A program made the translations under genes and the position numbers. Of a stretch of DNA of 64,000 nucleotides, positions 1-19,679 are shown in pieces. Source of the stretch: Ananas comosus (lineage: Eukaryota > Streptophyta > Magnoliopsida > Poales > Bromeliaceae); contig NC_033645.1 of NCBI RefSeq assembly GCF_001540865.1, positions 3,156,773 through 3,220,772 on the forward strand, written 5' to 3'. Within the stretch, counting starts at the first letter, position 1. Each line of letters starts with the position of its first letter. The notes beneath the pieces are model-generated. The model was given only the letters and a program-made list of their open reading frames with translations, was not told where the DNA came from and searched no databases.

Positions 1-1045
1 AAAAGGATGTAGATAAATATGGTACAAAAATAATGAGTGGCCAAGGTTACTTTCAACTCAAAAGAAGTTATATAACCTTCTTTATTCTTGCAGCTGTGAA
101 ATACATCAGCTTTTTTTTTTTTTTTTTTTTTTTTTGCAGCTGTGCATATAAAGTAATTGCTCGATTCCCTTTTTTCAAAAAAAAAAAAAAGGAAGTCAGT
201 GGCGCTCGCTAAATAATTCCTCATCATGAGTATGTAGGTATTTCATTCTATGATCCTTGAAGGATCATAGAGGCAAGATCTTGCACATTAGCTTAACTAA
301 TCTATTTTCTTCTTTTTTTTCGGAAGAGAGTTGTTTCTGTTTGATATTCAAGGATTGTGTTTTCAGTTGACTAAAATTTTATTGGTAGAATTGTGGGTTT
401 AAGCAGATGAAGTTAAGGATCTATATGGCACTAAGATGTGAGAGAGTGCTGAGAAAAAGAAAAATATCGATATATTTAGTGAACCAGATGACTTCTCTTA
501 ATCCTAATATTGCTCCTACTGCAATTTTCCAGCAATAATTTGGACAGATTTTGACAGAAAAGGCATAATATGAAAGTTTGGCAAGAGGATTTACCGATAA
601 ATGTTCTTTTAAACAATCTCAGATTCCTCTGCTTTATAAGTTAATACAACTTAACAACTCAACTGGTGTAATTGAGCGATGATCATATTCAGCAAAGGCT
701 AGCTATCAATACAAGGAACCTGACACAAAAGTGTATAATAGGATTTCAGCAATACAATGGTGTATCTAATTAGAATCTTGGATGCCATTATTGTTATAGT
801 TACATTGTCACTGTTTATAGCATCAAAAATTAGAATCCCAAATGTCGTCATCGTCATTTGCAAATACAACACACGGTCTCCCAACTGTCACACAAAAATG
901 TGATATTGCAAGAAAAAGTCCTCATGACAAAGACGACATCAAATTTTCTTTTTTTTACTATATAAACTCCAGAATTTAAATTTGTAGTTAAGGACCTCCA
1001 CCAACCATCGCTCGAAAGATGAAGAAAATACATAACGTAGAGGAC
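1..1045. other. Gene-free upstream region
   Basis: I see no gene here. The stretch is AT-rich, with a poly-T run near 113-135 and a poly-A run near 178-191. The short motif tgcagctgtg occurs on both sides of the poly-T run. The right end grades into the promoter of the GDSL gene. Confidence 0.5.
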
Positions 1046-1054
1046 TATATAAAG
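1046..1054 (+). promoter_or_regulatory. TATA box of the GDSL esterase gene
   Basis: The motif tatataaag lies about 100 bp upstream of the ATG at 1151. If transcription starts about 30 bp downstream, the ATG at 1151 is the first ATG of the mRNA, which supports that start. Confidence 0.6.
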
Positions 1055-1150
1055 CACCAGTTGGGCCTTCAGCAGTTTACTTGCAAGAACTCTTAAACCC
1101 ATTTCCTTCTTATTCTGTCTCCTGTTCTCACATTTCTACAATCTACAGCC

Positions 1151-3362
1151 ATGACCTTTTCTAGGATCTTCTTATTCACTCTTCTTCCATGCTTATTGTT
1201 ATCTTTAGGAACACTTCCTGTGTCAAATGCAACACGCGCCTTCTTCGTCTTTGGCGATTCTCTTGTAGACAATGGCAACAACAACTATCTCGCGACGACG
1301 GCTCGGGCCGACGCACCTCCTTACGGCATAGACTTCCCATCTCACCACCCTACAGGCCGATTCTCCAATGGATTGAACATCCCTGACATTATTAGTTAGT
1401 GTATCTAATATCAGAATACATTAAAAAATGTTACTGAAGTATTAAACATGTCTGTAATAATTTCTAGCTGGTCATCTCATTTCCGTACTCTTATAACAAT
1501 TTGGAGGTATCTTGAGACAAGTAGTTTTATCATGAGTAGCATAACTGAATGACGAGAAACAAATTCATAACAGTATGCATAAAAATTTATCTGTAGAAAA
1601 TAGATTAGAGTTGGATCTGAATGTCCTTGTCTACTGGAATCTTACTCCTAGCGACACTCAACATAAAACCATATGTGCCGTTACTCGATTTGCTTGTACA
1701 TACTAACATTGCGGAACACTTCAAGTTGACAATCTCTAGTCACCAATGATGTTCTCAAAATGTCACGACAATAAAGTAAATTTACCACACTTTGTATGGA
1801 TTCCAGATTCTAAGTATGCTTCTCCTCAAGAGGTCTCAAACTAAGACCAATTTACAACGATTTTTTCGAAAAGCAATTCCAATGCTCTTTACTGAATTGT
1901 GATTTTGTTCCAAAAAGTGTCATCTAAGAGAGCTAGTTGAATGCCTAGGCGAGCACCTTGGAGCTGAATCTCCTTTGCCATACTTGAGTCCACATCTCGA
2001 AGGGGAAAAACTACTTGTCGGAGCGAACTTTGCATCAGCAGGGATTGGGATTCTCAACGACACCGGAATCCAATTTGTAAGCTCTTTCATAACATAGTTA
2101 CACAGAAAAGTCAAAGAAAAAAGTCTATCCAAATTGACAAGTAAAAACCATGTTAAAACTTTTTCCTTTTGCCGCCCCATATGCAGGTTAATATAATAAG
2201 GATCGAGAAGCAATTGCAGTACTTTGAGCAATACCAGCAGAGGCTGAGCTCTCTGATTGGCGAGAAACAGACGCGGCACCTCGTGAACAGCGCGCTCGTT
2301 CTGATAACTCTAGGAGGAAATGATTTTGTCAACAATTACTACTTGGTGCCTTACTCTGCGAGATCAAGAGAGTTCTCCTTGCCCGACTATGTCCAGTATC
2401 TCAATTCTGAATACCGGAAAATTCTTTTTGTATGTTTCACTCCTAGCTTTGATCTATTTCACTGCAGCTATAATGGTTCATTCACATTGTGTTTCTTCTG
2501 CTGTTTTTGGTAACATTTCAGAGGCTTTATGAACTTGGCGCGAGACAAGTCCTGGTCACTGGAACTGGCCCACTGGGGTGCGTGCCGGCCGAGCTAGCAC
2601 TGAGGAGCCGCGCCGGGCTCTGTGACCCGGAGCTGCAGCAAGCCGCAGACCTATTCAATCCCCAGATGGTTCAGATGCTGGGAGAGCTTAATAGTCAGCT
2701 CCAGTCGGATATCTTCATCGCCGTTAACGCTTTCCGGATGCACATGGACTTCATATCCAACCCAGAAGCATATGGTAAGAAATCATTGTGGGTACTATCA
2801 GGGCATTATTATGTTGGAACACCTATTATTTGTATAAGAAAAAGAAATGAAAACCATAACTGTACTGGAGCTTCTGCAGAAGTTTTGCTGAAGAACCGCC
2901 ATTTGGAAATAGCTCTAACATCGAAATCCATGGCAGTTTCTTGCTGTAGTTAGAACATAGGAGTAGAAGCTTAAAGTGGAACTTCAAATTTCCTCCGTAG
3001 TAGAAGCTTCAAATTGTTTTAATGTGTCGCTTTTACTTTCTGATAATCGAAAAACTCAACTACTGGTTTGGTAATTGCTGTTTTATTAACAAACGAGCAT
3101 TTCTAATTGATTGTCAAAATTATTGGCAGGTTTCGTGACATCCAAGGTTGCATGCTGTGGGCAAGGGCCATACAACGGGATCGGGCTCTGCACCGTGCTT
3201 TCAAGCGTGTGCCCGAACAGAGATGTGTACGCATTCTGGGATGCATTCCACCCAACAGAGAGAGCTAACCGGATCATCGTGAGCCAATTCATGGCCGGAT
3301 CCACCGAGTACATGAACCCCATGAACCTAAGCACAATCCTCGCCATGGATGCGCGAATCTGA
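1151..3362 (+). CDS. GDSL esterase/lipase (SGNH hydrolase), 5 exons
   Basis: Secreted SGNH-family serine esterase/lipase; substrates of plant members are mostly unknown. Exons, read by eye: 1151-1394, 1949-2076, 2187-2429, 2522-2774 and 3130-3362. All junctions are GT-AG and phases agree, giving 366 residues, normal for the plant family. Residues 1-27 form a hydrophobic signal peptide. Block I FGDS places the catalytic Ser at 37. Block II (NFASAG) is at 108-113, and block III GGND has its oxyanion Asn at 169. Block V has Asp327 and His330 in the DAFHP motif, so the catalytic residues are complete. [10 protein letters not shown] motif in exon 4 is typical of the plant clade. The gene has a TATA box at 1046 and is convergent with TH2. 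The family call is secure; the exact substrate and paralogue are not. Confidence 0.93.
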
Positions 3363-3387
3363 TATATTAGAATTCAGAATTTCCCTT

Positions 3388-3486
3388 CTACTCACCCCTC
3401 TGAGTGTTAGATTAGCTTTTACCTTATTCGAATTCACTACTCACCCCTCTGAGTGTTAGATTGAGCTTTTACCTTGTTTGAAGTCA
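3388..3486 (+). repeat. 49-50 bp tandem duplication in the GDSL 3' region
   Basis: Two adjacent copies begin at 3388 and 3437 with ctactcacccctctgagtg. They differ by a few substitutions and one inserted G. The repeat starts 26 bp after the stop codon, so it probably lies in the 3' UTR. Confidence 0.85.
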
Positions 3487-4296
3487 CTGTTAATAATCCA
3501 CGGTGTGCTTAAGGTATAGTTAGCAGAGGTGTTAGCTATACTCTCCTTGCTTGATGCATCTTTTGCTTCAGAAGTTCCATATATAATATATTCCAGGAAA
3601 AAGATGGCACTTAGTAAGGGGGAAACGGGTATAAAATAAGCTTTTATACCCTATACCTATACCCATGTAAGCGCGGGAAAACCCAAAAAGAGACAAAAGG
3701 CAATACCTCAATAATGTGCAAATGCACATATCAAACTTGTCAAATTTTCCTCTAATAAAAATCCTCAATGAAATGGTCACAAACCGACGATTAGTATCTC
3801 CATGCAGTAAGGAGGAACAGTAGCTTTTACGGAGAAGTGAGAAAGCTTCCGAAACATTACAAGTAAAACTACGAAACCGTGGCACTACTCAAAAAACATG
3901 GCCATAAAATGAGTAAAGAGTTATACCTCGGCATAAATCAGAGAAAGGTGACAACAGAAAGGAGATCACATATTCAAATTTCATGATAGAAGAAAGTAGT
4001 TACAGTTTGCAATGAGCAGTTACAGAATGTGTAGCTCAGCGACAAAAATGAAAGAACACAAACTAAGACATCCTTTTAGCTCGTCTCACAAACAAATGCC
4101 CTTGAATTCGGGCATACCGATAGCACCAGGAATTACTTTCTTGTACCTAAAAAGAATATAGGCGAAACACCAGTACACTGTTATCAACAATATAGGCAAA
4201 AGGAAGAGCATTAAACCTGCGGCTTTTGTAAAAGTAGCCACAGTTTATCATATTTCTTTGTATAGAAATAGATGGATCAGAACAAACATTGAAATG
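3487..4296. other. Convergent intergenic region
   Basis: No gene is seen between the 3' ends of the GDSL gene and TH2. It should hold both 3' UTRs and polyadenylation regions. A 105-codon minus-strand ORF (3568-3885) has no recognisable motif and is treated as chance. Confidence 0.5.
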
Positions 4297-7200
4297 TCAC
4301 GCCCCTAAAATAAAAGCATGTATTTCAGACCAGCTAGATACTGTATAGAGGACACCGGACAAGCCCTTCCAAACAGGGGTCTTTTCCTGTTTGTCGAGCT
4401 GCCTTTGTTTATTTACCAATCCAGAGAATAGTGGAACGAAGGAAACACCATAATGCTTTCCCACTCTCCTCAAACTCATGCTCGATCCAACCACTATGCC
4501 GATATCTGCTTCGAGTAAGCAGAGCAAGTCTCCCACCGAGTCCCCTATGTACACAGACAAATGCTTCGGGTCACGGCTTAAGTTGCTTATGATGGTTTTA
4601 AATTTCTCAACCTTGTCAAGGGGAGACTCCATCTTTCTGAAGATTTCTCCGGTAGAAACAGATCCTTCATAGCCAAATTCATTTGAGTGGATGGTTAGAT
4701 CATTTAGACAACCGGCTGCGCATATAATACCAGAAAATACAATGTTAGAAGCATCTGGAGAAAATAGTACTACAATGTTGCATTGTAAGATGCCACATAA
4801 AAAACTAGTCTCACCAATAAAACAAAACAAATGTTTAACGCTATAAGTCGGTCTCATTTCAAAGATAAGCTAGATAGTTTGCTAAAAGAAAAAAAATAAT
4901 AAATAGAATTTCACCAAGAAAAGGCATTAGCCACACACACAACCACAGCAAGTCGAAGCATAAATAAGCTGCATAAGATAAAATAGGAAAATCCAGATGA
5001 CTTAGTTGCTCCTAGGGAAGAATTTGGCTGTTCCCACTTGGCAAAGCGGATGGCAAGAATTAATAATTACTACAAAGCACCTACAAGAAATTTTCTGAAG
5101 ATGCTCAAACCAAGCATCAATTAGTAACTAAATGAACAGTTCCTTAATCACTAAGAACACATTCTGATTCATGGCTTAAATCCATACTTATCACCTAAAC
5201 TTTGATAAGCAAGCATTATGGTGCTTAAATGTAGTGAACAGTGTGTATCAATCATCAAATTGAATATTCAAGTAAATTCTACATTCCTAGCTGATCTTCA
5301 CTCATTGACATGGAAACAATTTGAACACAAAAAACCAACAGAAGTTGAACGAAAAGAGGATCAGGGGGCTTTCTAGTAAAGAAAAACAGAGGGAAGTTAA
5401 CTGGTAGGAGAGATGTAACAAACATTTATGAAATGTTCTCACAGGAAAGCAGGAAAAGAAAGGAAATAGATACCTGAAGAAAAGGCCGACCTTATGAGAT
5501 CGGCACACCAGCAATATGAAAGAATATGCAGATCCACATTCAGCTTCTCCTTTATCTTTACAAGATTTTGGAAAAAATTTGTACAACCATCTTGAAGAAC
5601 CAGCCGCTCACCAGCCTTCTTTATGTCATCCAACTTCAGTCCCTTTAACAATCCAGAATTGATAACCCTAGAATTTGCCCGATTCTCAAAATCAGATAGC
5701 AGCTTCAGACTTGTGCGCAGGCGGTCATAATCAAATGCCTTTACTGCAAATAGAGAACCAACCAAACCATGAGGAAGTTAACATCCTAGTTATCCAGGCC
5801 AGGTAGTGTTTATATTTTCTACCCGGTTGTTGCAAGTCAAGAATAAGATGATACACAGAATGCTATTACCTTCTTGTGATGACAGTAATTTTTCTATGCA
5901 TTCCTCGTACTCCTCAGTAAACTGCCTTGAGAGCATGTTCCAGGAGTTTCTCATATCTGATGATGACTTCCGCGCAATCAATCCATCAGCCACACCCTGA
6001 TCAGCCTTTTGTGCAGTCAATATAGCAATCTCTGCCAAAATGGCAGAGGAATCAACTACCGTGCATGTTAAATCAAAATCCGAAAACACAATGAGTCGAT
6101 TTTTCAGATCATGCGGATTTGTCAAGGGAACTACAGAAGGCCGCGCTATTTGTTGACTGGAGAAGAACTCAATTTCTAGCTTCATAGATTGCTGGTAAAG
6201 CTTTCCTATAAGTTCGAGTTCCTCGCCAGTCAACGAAACACTCAGGTTATCAAGCAAATCTTCTATCTTTACAGCAGTGTCCTGCAAGCAAGTGAACAAT
6301 GATAAATCGAAGAAGTAAATAGCTCCTATAATATAAGGATAAACAGCTATTTAGAAGTTTCTGTCGTATAAGAGAACAGCTTAAAAGAGAAGGATTTCGA
6401 TAGCATACCTCAAAGGCTCTAGAGGAGTAACTTTCGATCCACTTCTTGTAGGGATGATTACCATTATTTTGCAGAAACACTTGAAGTTCATTCCCCAGAT
6501 ATGCAAAAAGCCTCATGCAAGGCGTCACAGCACCTACTGTATAAGCAGCAATTTTTGTTTTTTCAAAAGGAGTGACAATTTTCCCAGGACCTTTTCCTCC
6601 ATCAATTTTCCCTGAAGCTGTCGCAATCAGGAATTCTATATATCTTGTTGTGGACGAGCTAGGAGCAGTTCCCTTGGAGGGATCAATTCCCCATTCCTGC
6701 AAAAATTATTTGCTGAGAACTATTTAAGGAAGGTGCATCTCAAAAGCAGATGATATATAATTGCTCTTGATATAGTATGAAGAACATCTACTGACTATCT
6801 CTTAAACAATACTGCCCATGCAAAACAATTCTCAGAAATTATAGAGTATGAGTTCTCGTAGAAATAGTGATACAAACATCAACTTGCCTCCAAAATATAA
6901 AATTCAATTCGGAATTATTTGAGTTCCTCATCAAGTATCGGCAACATAAAAAAAACCGTGAAACCTAATGTGATGCGACTAATTTAAGAAAAATTAGAAT
7001 AAAATTAAAAATGCTCGTGCTTAATGTATCTTACTTGGACAACTGAATTGTGCATTTTCAGTTCCTCAATCACAGCTTTCCTCAGCTCACGTATCGTAGC
7101 CTTGGCATCATCATCATCAGAACATTCTTCCGCCATCTCATAGCTAACACAACCAAGATAACAAGTCCATAGCTACAATTATTAATGATCTCATAACAAA

Positions 7201-7980
7201 AAAAAATATGCCACAAAATAAAGCAGTCGCAAGCATTTACATATATAAACACTTTAAATCGTCCACAATTACTATGAACACCAAAATCTGCCTTAAGTTC
7301 TACGACCAAGGATGCAAGATATAATAGATAAAATCCAAAAGCTAGATTGTAAATCCTAACTACCAAATCGGAAAGTGCACTAGATAGCAAAGGATCAAGA
7401 CAGTATAGATATATGGATATCTGTCTACTTGACCGTAACACTACAATCCATGCACGTCTCAGCAGAACTTATAACAAGCACTGCAAACCCTAAATCCCGT
7501 TCACCTTAACTGCGAGTACTCAAAGAAATGACGAAAAGAGCCTAAGAATAAACACACTTACGCCTTAGTGAAAGCTTTGAGGAAGTGGACGTCCTGCGCG
7601 ACGTAGCCCTGGAAAGCCTCGGACTCTAAGCCTCCCGCCGCCAAGCACACGACGAAGGGCGTGTACGCGGTGAACACCGCCTCCTTCTGGGACCTGATCC
7701 AGAACCTCTTCGCCGGGGATCCCTCCTCCACCCCCTTCGTCACAACCGCCATGGCCGTTCCCTTCTTCGAATCCGGAGCCAAATCCGGGGCCGAGAACAC
7801 TTCCGTTCGGCCCGATCCTTCCCCACGGAGCGATCCAAACGCGTCCGCGCAGCGAGAACGGGAATGGGAGCGGATCGATGCCGCGGATCTATAGCGCGAG
7901 AGCGAGAGCCAGGAGCGAGGAGCGAGGAGCGAGGAGCTAGGGTTAGGGTTTCGTCGTACGAGAGGGGAGAGGAATCGCAT
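4297..7980 (-). CDS. TH2: Bifunctional TenA / HAD phosphatase, thiamin monophosphate phosphatase
   Basis: Homologue of Arabidopsis TH2 (PALE1), which dephosphorylates thiamin monophosphate to thiamin; the TenA part belongs to the thiaminase II/pyrimidine-salvage family. Minus-strand exons: 7562-7980, 7035-7143, 6409-6696, 5870-6281, 5474-5743 and 4297-4715. Phases agree, giving 638 residues. Residues 1 to about 76 are Arg/Ser-rich and lack acids at first, like an organellar transit peptide. The TenA domain follows (about 85-320). The HAD domain has DFDLT at 340-344 (nucleophile Asp340), a motif II serine in ILSYCW, and GDSVGD at 557-562. The ATG at 7980 is the first after the TATA box at 8121-8130. 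A second in-frame ATG at 7752 would give a 562-residue form without the leader, so dual targeting is plausible. Confidence 0.93.
7938..7950 (-). promoter_or_regulatory. Telo-box-like motif within the TH2 leader coding region
   Basis: On the minus strand the sequence reads as overlapping aaaccctaa motifs. More telomere-like repeats, degenerate on the plus strand as agggttagagttag, lie at about 8066-8104 in the predicted 5' UTR. Telo-boxes are common near starts of plant housekeeping genes. The first motif lies within codons of the predicted leader. Confidence 0.45.
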
Positions 7981-8000
7981 CAATGGGGAGGAGTGGGGAT

Positions 8001-8036
8001 GGGGGGGAGAGGGGAGAGGGGAGAGGGGAGAGGAAG
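8001..8036 (+). repeat. G-rich GGGGAGA repeat in the TH2 5' UTR region
   Basis: One G7 run is followed by several G4 runs spaced by aga, just upstream of the TH2 ATG. The transcribed RNA would carry the C-rich complement. The DNA plus strand fits a G-quadruplex pattern. Confidence 0.75.
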
Positions 8037-8120
8037 GGTAGAGGCCGGAAATGGAAAAAGGAAAACTAGGGTTAGAGTTAGTGTTAGGGTTCGAGTTGGG
8101 GTTACTTCTTTTAGCGGGTG

Positions 8121-8130
8121 TATTTATAGG
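8121..8130 (-). promoter_or_regulatory. TATA box of TH2
   Basis: The minus strand reads cctataaata, a strong plant TATA consensus, about 140 bp upstream of the ATG at 7980. There is no other minus-strand ATG between the predicted start site and 7980. Confidence 0.7.
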
Positions 8131-8425
8131 CGGGGGAGTAGAGGGAGAAGAGGAGGAAGGAACCGGCGGCCGGCGCGGTTTTCCATGGTCTACTAGTGCT
8201 TTCTGGTGAAAGTAGTGGGTCGGAATCGGACCGGGTCGGCGGTTGGACGTTGGTGGAGGGCCTTCGGTACAAATGGTGGGTACTTGTCGCTGTTGTTTAA
8301 GGAAAATCCACTTCGCCCTCTGCGTGCACCGAAGCCTATACACCGAGCGCACGCCAACACACAAATTAAAGAGCCTGAAGATGCGTGTACTTTTTCTCCC
8401 AGATAATTTCTTCCTATCCGCTGTT

Positions 8426-8547
8426 TTCTGGCTCAAGTGGAAAAGAACTTGGTGGTTGATACCCGAGATGCCGAGTTAAAATTCTCGTTGATTCATAATT
8501 TTCAGCTAAATTTATTTCTAAATAAAATAAGCGAAGCAGAAAAATCT
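8426..8547 (+). mobile_element. Diverged tRNA-derived SINE copy
   Basis: This shares its body with the better copies at 10193-10343 and 21887-22054. It has an A-box-like ggctcaagtgg, the stretch aacttggtggttgatacccg, and the tail region aaataaaataagcgaagcag. The B box (gagttaaaattc) is decayed, and I see no clear target-site duplication. Confidence 0.55.
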
Positions 8548-8550
8548 TAA

Positions 8551-8906
8551 GGGGTAAATTTTAAATACCACTCTTGTGGTTTTACACTTTCTCACTTTAG
8601 CATTATATGGTTTAAAGTGTATCAAGTTAGTGTCCTGTGGTTTTATTTTTATCTTTTCGTCATCTTTTTCATTAATATTTCGTTAAATTATATACAAAAA
8701 ACTTCAATACCCTACCTAAGTTTATCGAATATTCACTTTAGTATTTAGTTTTAACTTTGTCACCGATTTAATAAAAAAATTAACAGAATCAATAATAAAA
8801 AGATAAAAATAAAACCACAGGATATTAAATTAATACACTTTAAACCACAGAATATTAAAATGAAAAAGTGTGAAATCACAGAGATGGTATTTGAAATTTT
8901 TTTCAA
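8551..8906. mobile_element. Foldback element with long inverted arms
   Basis: Arms of about 110 bp (8551-8665 and 8790-8906) are imperfect reverse complements. Both contain the series taccact/taccatc, ctgtggttta aagtgtat and ctgtggttttatttttatc, when the right arm is read on the minus strand. It has no coding capacity, so it is probably a MITE-like non-autonomous DNA element. Family and target-site duplication are not determined. Confidence 0.7.
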
Positions 8907-10173
8907 AATTGAATAACAAGTATGCATAAAATTTTTCTACACACTTAAAATTCATAATTTAGATTTTTGATTAAAGAGAGAAAATAAATTAAATATGCTA
9001 AACCTTCTCGTGCGACGCACCGTTTCACGACTACAGGTAGGGAGGGAATTGAGTGATGGAACGCACGGCAAAAGTGAAAAGTCCGAATCTCAGCGACTCA
9101 TCTACTGACACGTGTCCAGCTTGAACCCCTTTCTCTCGTGACATCGACATGTTTTCCAATTCCAGTTGTCATATGCACACCACGACCTTTAAATTCGTCT
9201 CGTTTTGACGGCTAGATGAAGATGGCCTGTTTTGTGCCAGTTTCATCCGACGGTCAAAAGAGCGAAGGAGTAAAAAAAATATAGAAATATCATGGGTGAC
9301 GTCATAATGTCCTATGGATAATGAAGTTTTAGAATAAGACAGGGTTTGATTCAAACTAAGCAGCCCGTGGGGCCTACTTGGCCTTTTATAATCCAATGGG
9401 CTTTAGAAAACTATCAACGGCCCGTTACCGTTCATCGTAAAGTTTCGACGGTGGATGCGGTGGCTTAAAACGTTAGTGATGACGATTTTTGAGAGAAATA
9501 TAGCCAAGTCCACGTATTAAATGGGCCCGCTGAGATTGAAAAAAAAAAAAAAAAAAAAGAAAGAAAAAACTGAACGATTGTTTGACATTTGCGGGCCCAC
9601 AGCCCACAAGAGGCACGTTTCGATTCAATTCTGTTTTTAATTTTCTGTTGATCAGCCAACACATGCTATGTTAAGTTATTGCAATCATGATATAATTTAA
9701 ATTTGAAAAGGAAAGAGAGAGAGAGAAAAGAAGGTAGTTTTTGTTTACTTCATGCAATTTCCGGAAGATCCTGGTTGATTGACTTTTTCCTTTTTCCGAA
9801 AGGGGCTGATTTTACTTTTTGAACTTTCCTTTTTTTTTTCTTTTATAATTTCTTATTGTTGATGACCTACCAAATGTCCTACCTATCCGATGACAATGTG
9901 ACACGTAATTCTGAAAATGAATAGCCTCCTAAGCCCCCAGCCTATGATAGGCACTTGTTGGTGCCTTAACCAACAAGGCTAGTTAATGGTTGTGATTTTC
10001 TTATTTGGCCTTTTGCGCGCATGCTTTTCTATTTCGTAGATTGTAGTATGCATGGATTAACAGCATTTGCATAGAAAATAAATTAAGAAGGTGGGTAATG
10101 TTTTAGCAATGCTGACCGTACGCATATTTTATATTTTACACCATAGTCTTTAAAAAGAAAATATTCACTTATC
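8907..10173. other. Intergenic, no gene seen
   Basis: AT-rich DNA with a poly-A stretch (about 9540-9558) and pyrimidine-rich tracts. Short ORFs here show no family motif. Confidence 0.5.
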
Positions 10174-10362
10174 AACTTTAAATCTTAAAGTTTTTTTTTT
10201 TGAGAGATAGATAGTATGCTACCCGTTTCGTTTATTTCATTTAAAAATACACTTAGCTAGAAATGTGAATCAACTAGGATTCGAACTTGGATCTCGGGTA
10301 CTAACCATCAAATCCTTTGCCACTTGCTCTAGGGACGGTCGGTAACTTTAAATCTTAAAGTT
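10174..10362 (-). mobile_element. tRNA-derived SINE with target-site duplication
   Basis: The element body (10193-10343) is in minus orientation. Read on the minus strand it begins accgaccgtccctagagc, has an A-box-like gagcaagtggca and a B-box-like agttcgaatcc, and ends in a poly-A tail (plus-strand poly-T from 10191). It is flanked by direct repeats aactttaaatcttaaag at 10174-10190 and 10344-10360. Length, pol III boxes, A tail and duplication together identify a SINE. Confidence 0.85.
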
Positions 10363-10676
10363 GTGCAATGTAAAATTTACACTCTACATTAGAATGTACA
10401 TAAGTTTATATAGACGGTAGTGTGTGTGTGTGTGTGAATATTATCGTACACAACCGAACCTATCCCACCCCGTGCCACTCGAAACAATTGCCGAGGAATT
10501 ACTGAATACTGATAAAAAAGGATAGGACGGAAGGAAAATTTGCCAGCCTGAGTACTACTCAAAACTATATGTTAAATCTTCTTGCAAAGTTAGCACATGT
10601 TACATACTTTTTCACTCATTTTTCTACTTCTTTAGCCTCTCTCTATAGGGAAATTTCATTGGTTGAAACTGGTAGA

Positions 10677-10726
<50 letters not shown>

Positions 10727-10843
10727 AGTCCTCAGCCCTGTTTAGAGCTTGATCAGATCTATTGATCATTATTGTCTTATTTACTGCTTTATATTTGTCG
10801 CTTCCACCAGTTCGATGATCGTAACCTTGCGGTCTCGACGGTC
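10363..10843. other. Intergenic region downstream of ABCC5
   Basis: No gene is seen. It contains a short GT microsatellite near 10420-10434, a CT microsatellite at about 10678-10723, and presumably the ABCC5 polyadenylation region. Confidence 0.5.
10678..10723 (+). repeat. (CT)n microsatellite
   Basis: An almost pure CT dinucleotide run with one interruption, about 120 bp beyond the ABCC5 stop codon. Confidence 0.9.
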
Positions 10844-18769
<7,926 letters not shown>

Positions 18770-19211
18770 CTCCCGGAATCGGAATTGGGGCGGCGCAGAG
18801 CTTGGATCTTCTTCAGGCGAGATTCGGAAGAGGAGGACGAGGCGCGGCGGTGGGGGTAGTGTATATTGGCTTTGGGCATTTCACTACGCGGGTAGTGAGA
18901 CTCGACTCTTTATTGCAGAGCCCCGAACAGGAGAGAGAGAGAGAGGGAGAGGTGGCGACACTTTGCGAAGGTGAAGGGTGGGAGGAGTGGAGGGGATTAG
19001 AGAGAGAGAGGCCACATTGCGGAAACCAACAGAGGGTTTAAATTGTGTGGAGATAAAAACAGATTTATTATTAAAGTGTAGTGGAAAGAGACAAGGAAAA
19101 GTTTCTGAAATTTCTGCTAATCTCACCGACCTCAAAAGCAATCTCAATCTCAATCTCAATCTTAATCTTAATCTCTCTCTCTCTCTCTCTCTCACTGTGT
19201 GTTGGTTTNAT

Positions 19212-19247
<36 letters not shown>

Positions 19248-19607
19248 GTAGAGGAGGAGGAGGAGGAGAGAGAGTTGTAATTGTTGTTTTCTTCTTCCTC
19301 TTCCTGAGCTCCACGCTCTCCAGAGTTTGGTCCCCAACGTAGCTGGGTGTCAAATAGGCGATCTACTTTGATAGGGAAACAGTCGCACGTCACGCGTCTC
19401 CTAATCGAAAATAAATATAAAGAAATAACTAAAAGGGGAAATTAAAAAGGTTGGGATCGAAAGCAGGAGAAAATGTGATTTGATTCCTTAATTGGCGACT
19501 TATAATTCTATATTTTTAAGTATTTAAGTCAATATTGTAAAATTAGGCTAGGTTTTCGATGTTAGGATAAAGAGATTTGTGATTACAATGATAGTGGTCC
19601 CTTTTTA

Positions 19608-19678
19608 CGCCTTGTTTGGTTGAGGAACAAGGGTGAGAACTGAGGATAAGGGGTTATCCTCCCTTGTTCCCCAAACAC
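19608..19678. mobile_element. Truncated MITE end
   Basis: This matches the first part of the complete MITE at 20965-21514, with the same cgccttgtttggtt terminus preceded by TTA. It breaks off at the N, as expected if copy A is an allele whose assembly ended here. Confidence 0.7.
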
Positions 19679-19679
19679 N

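Noticed and set aside
7082..7441. 119-codon ORF overlapping TH2 exon 2 and intron 1
   Set aside because: The frame differs from the real exon except at the edge; the TH2 exon join explains the conserved part.
7558..8436. Extending TH2 upstream to the ATG at 8436
   Set aside because: The extension passes through the TATA box (8121-8130) and repeat DNA, so it is unlikely to be transcribed.
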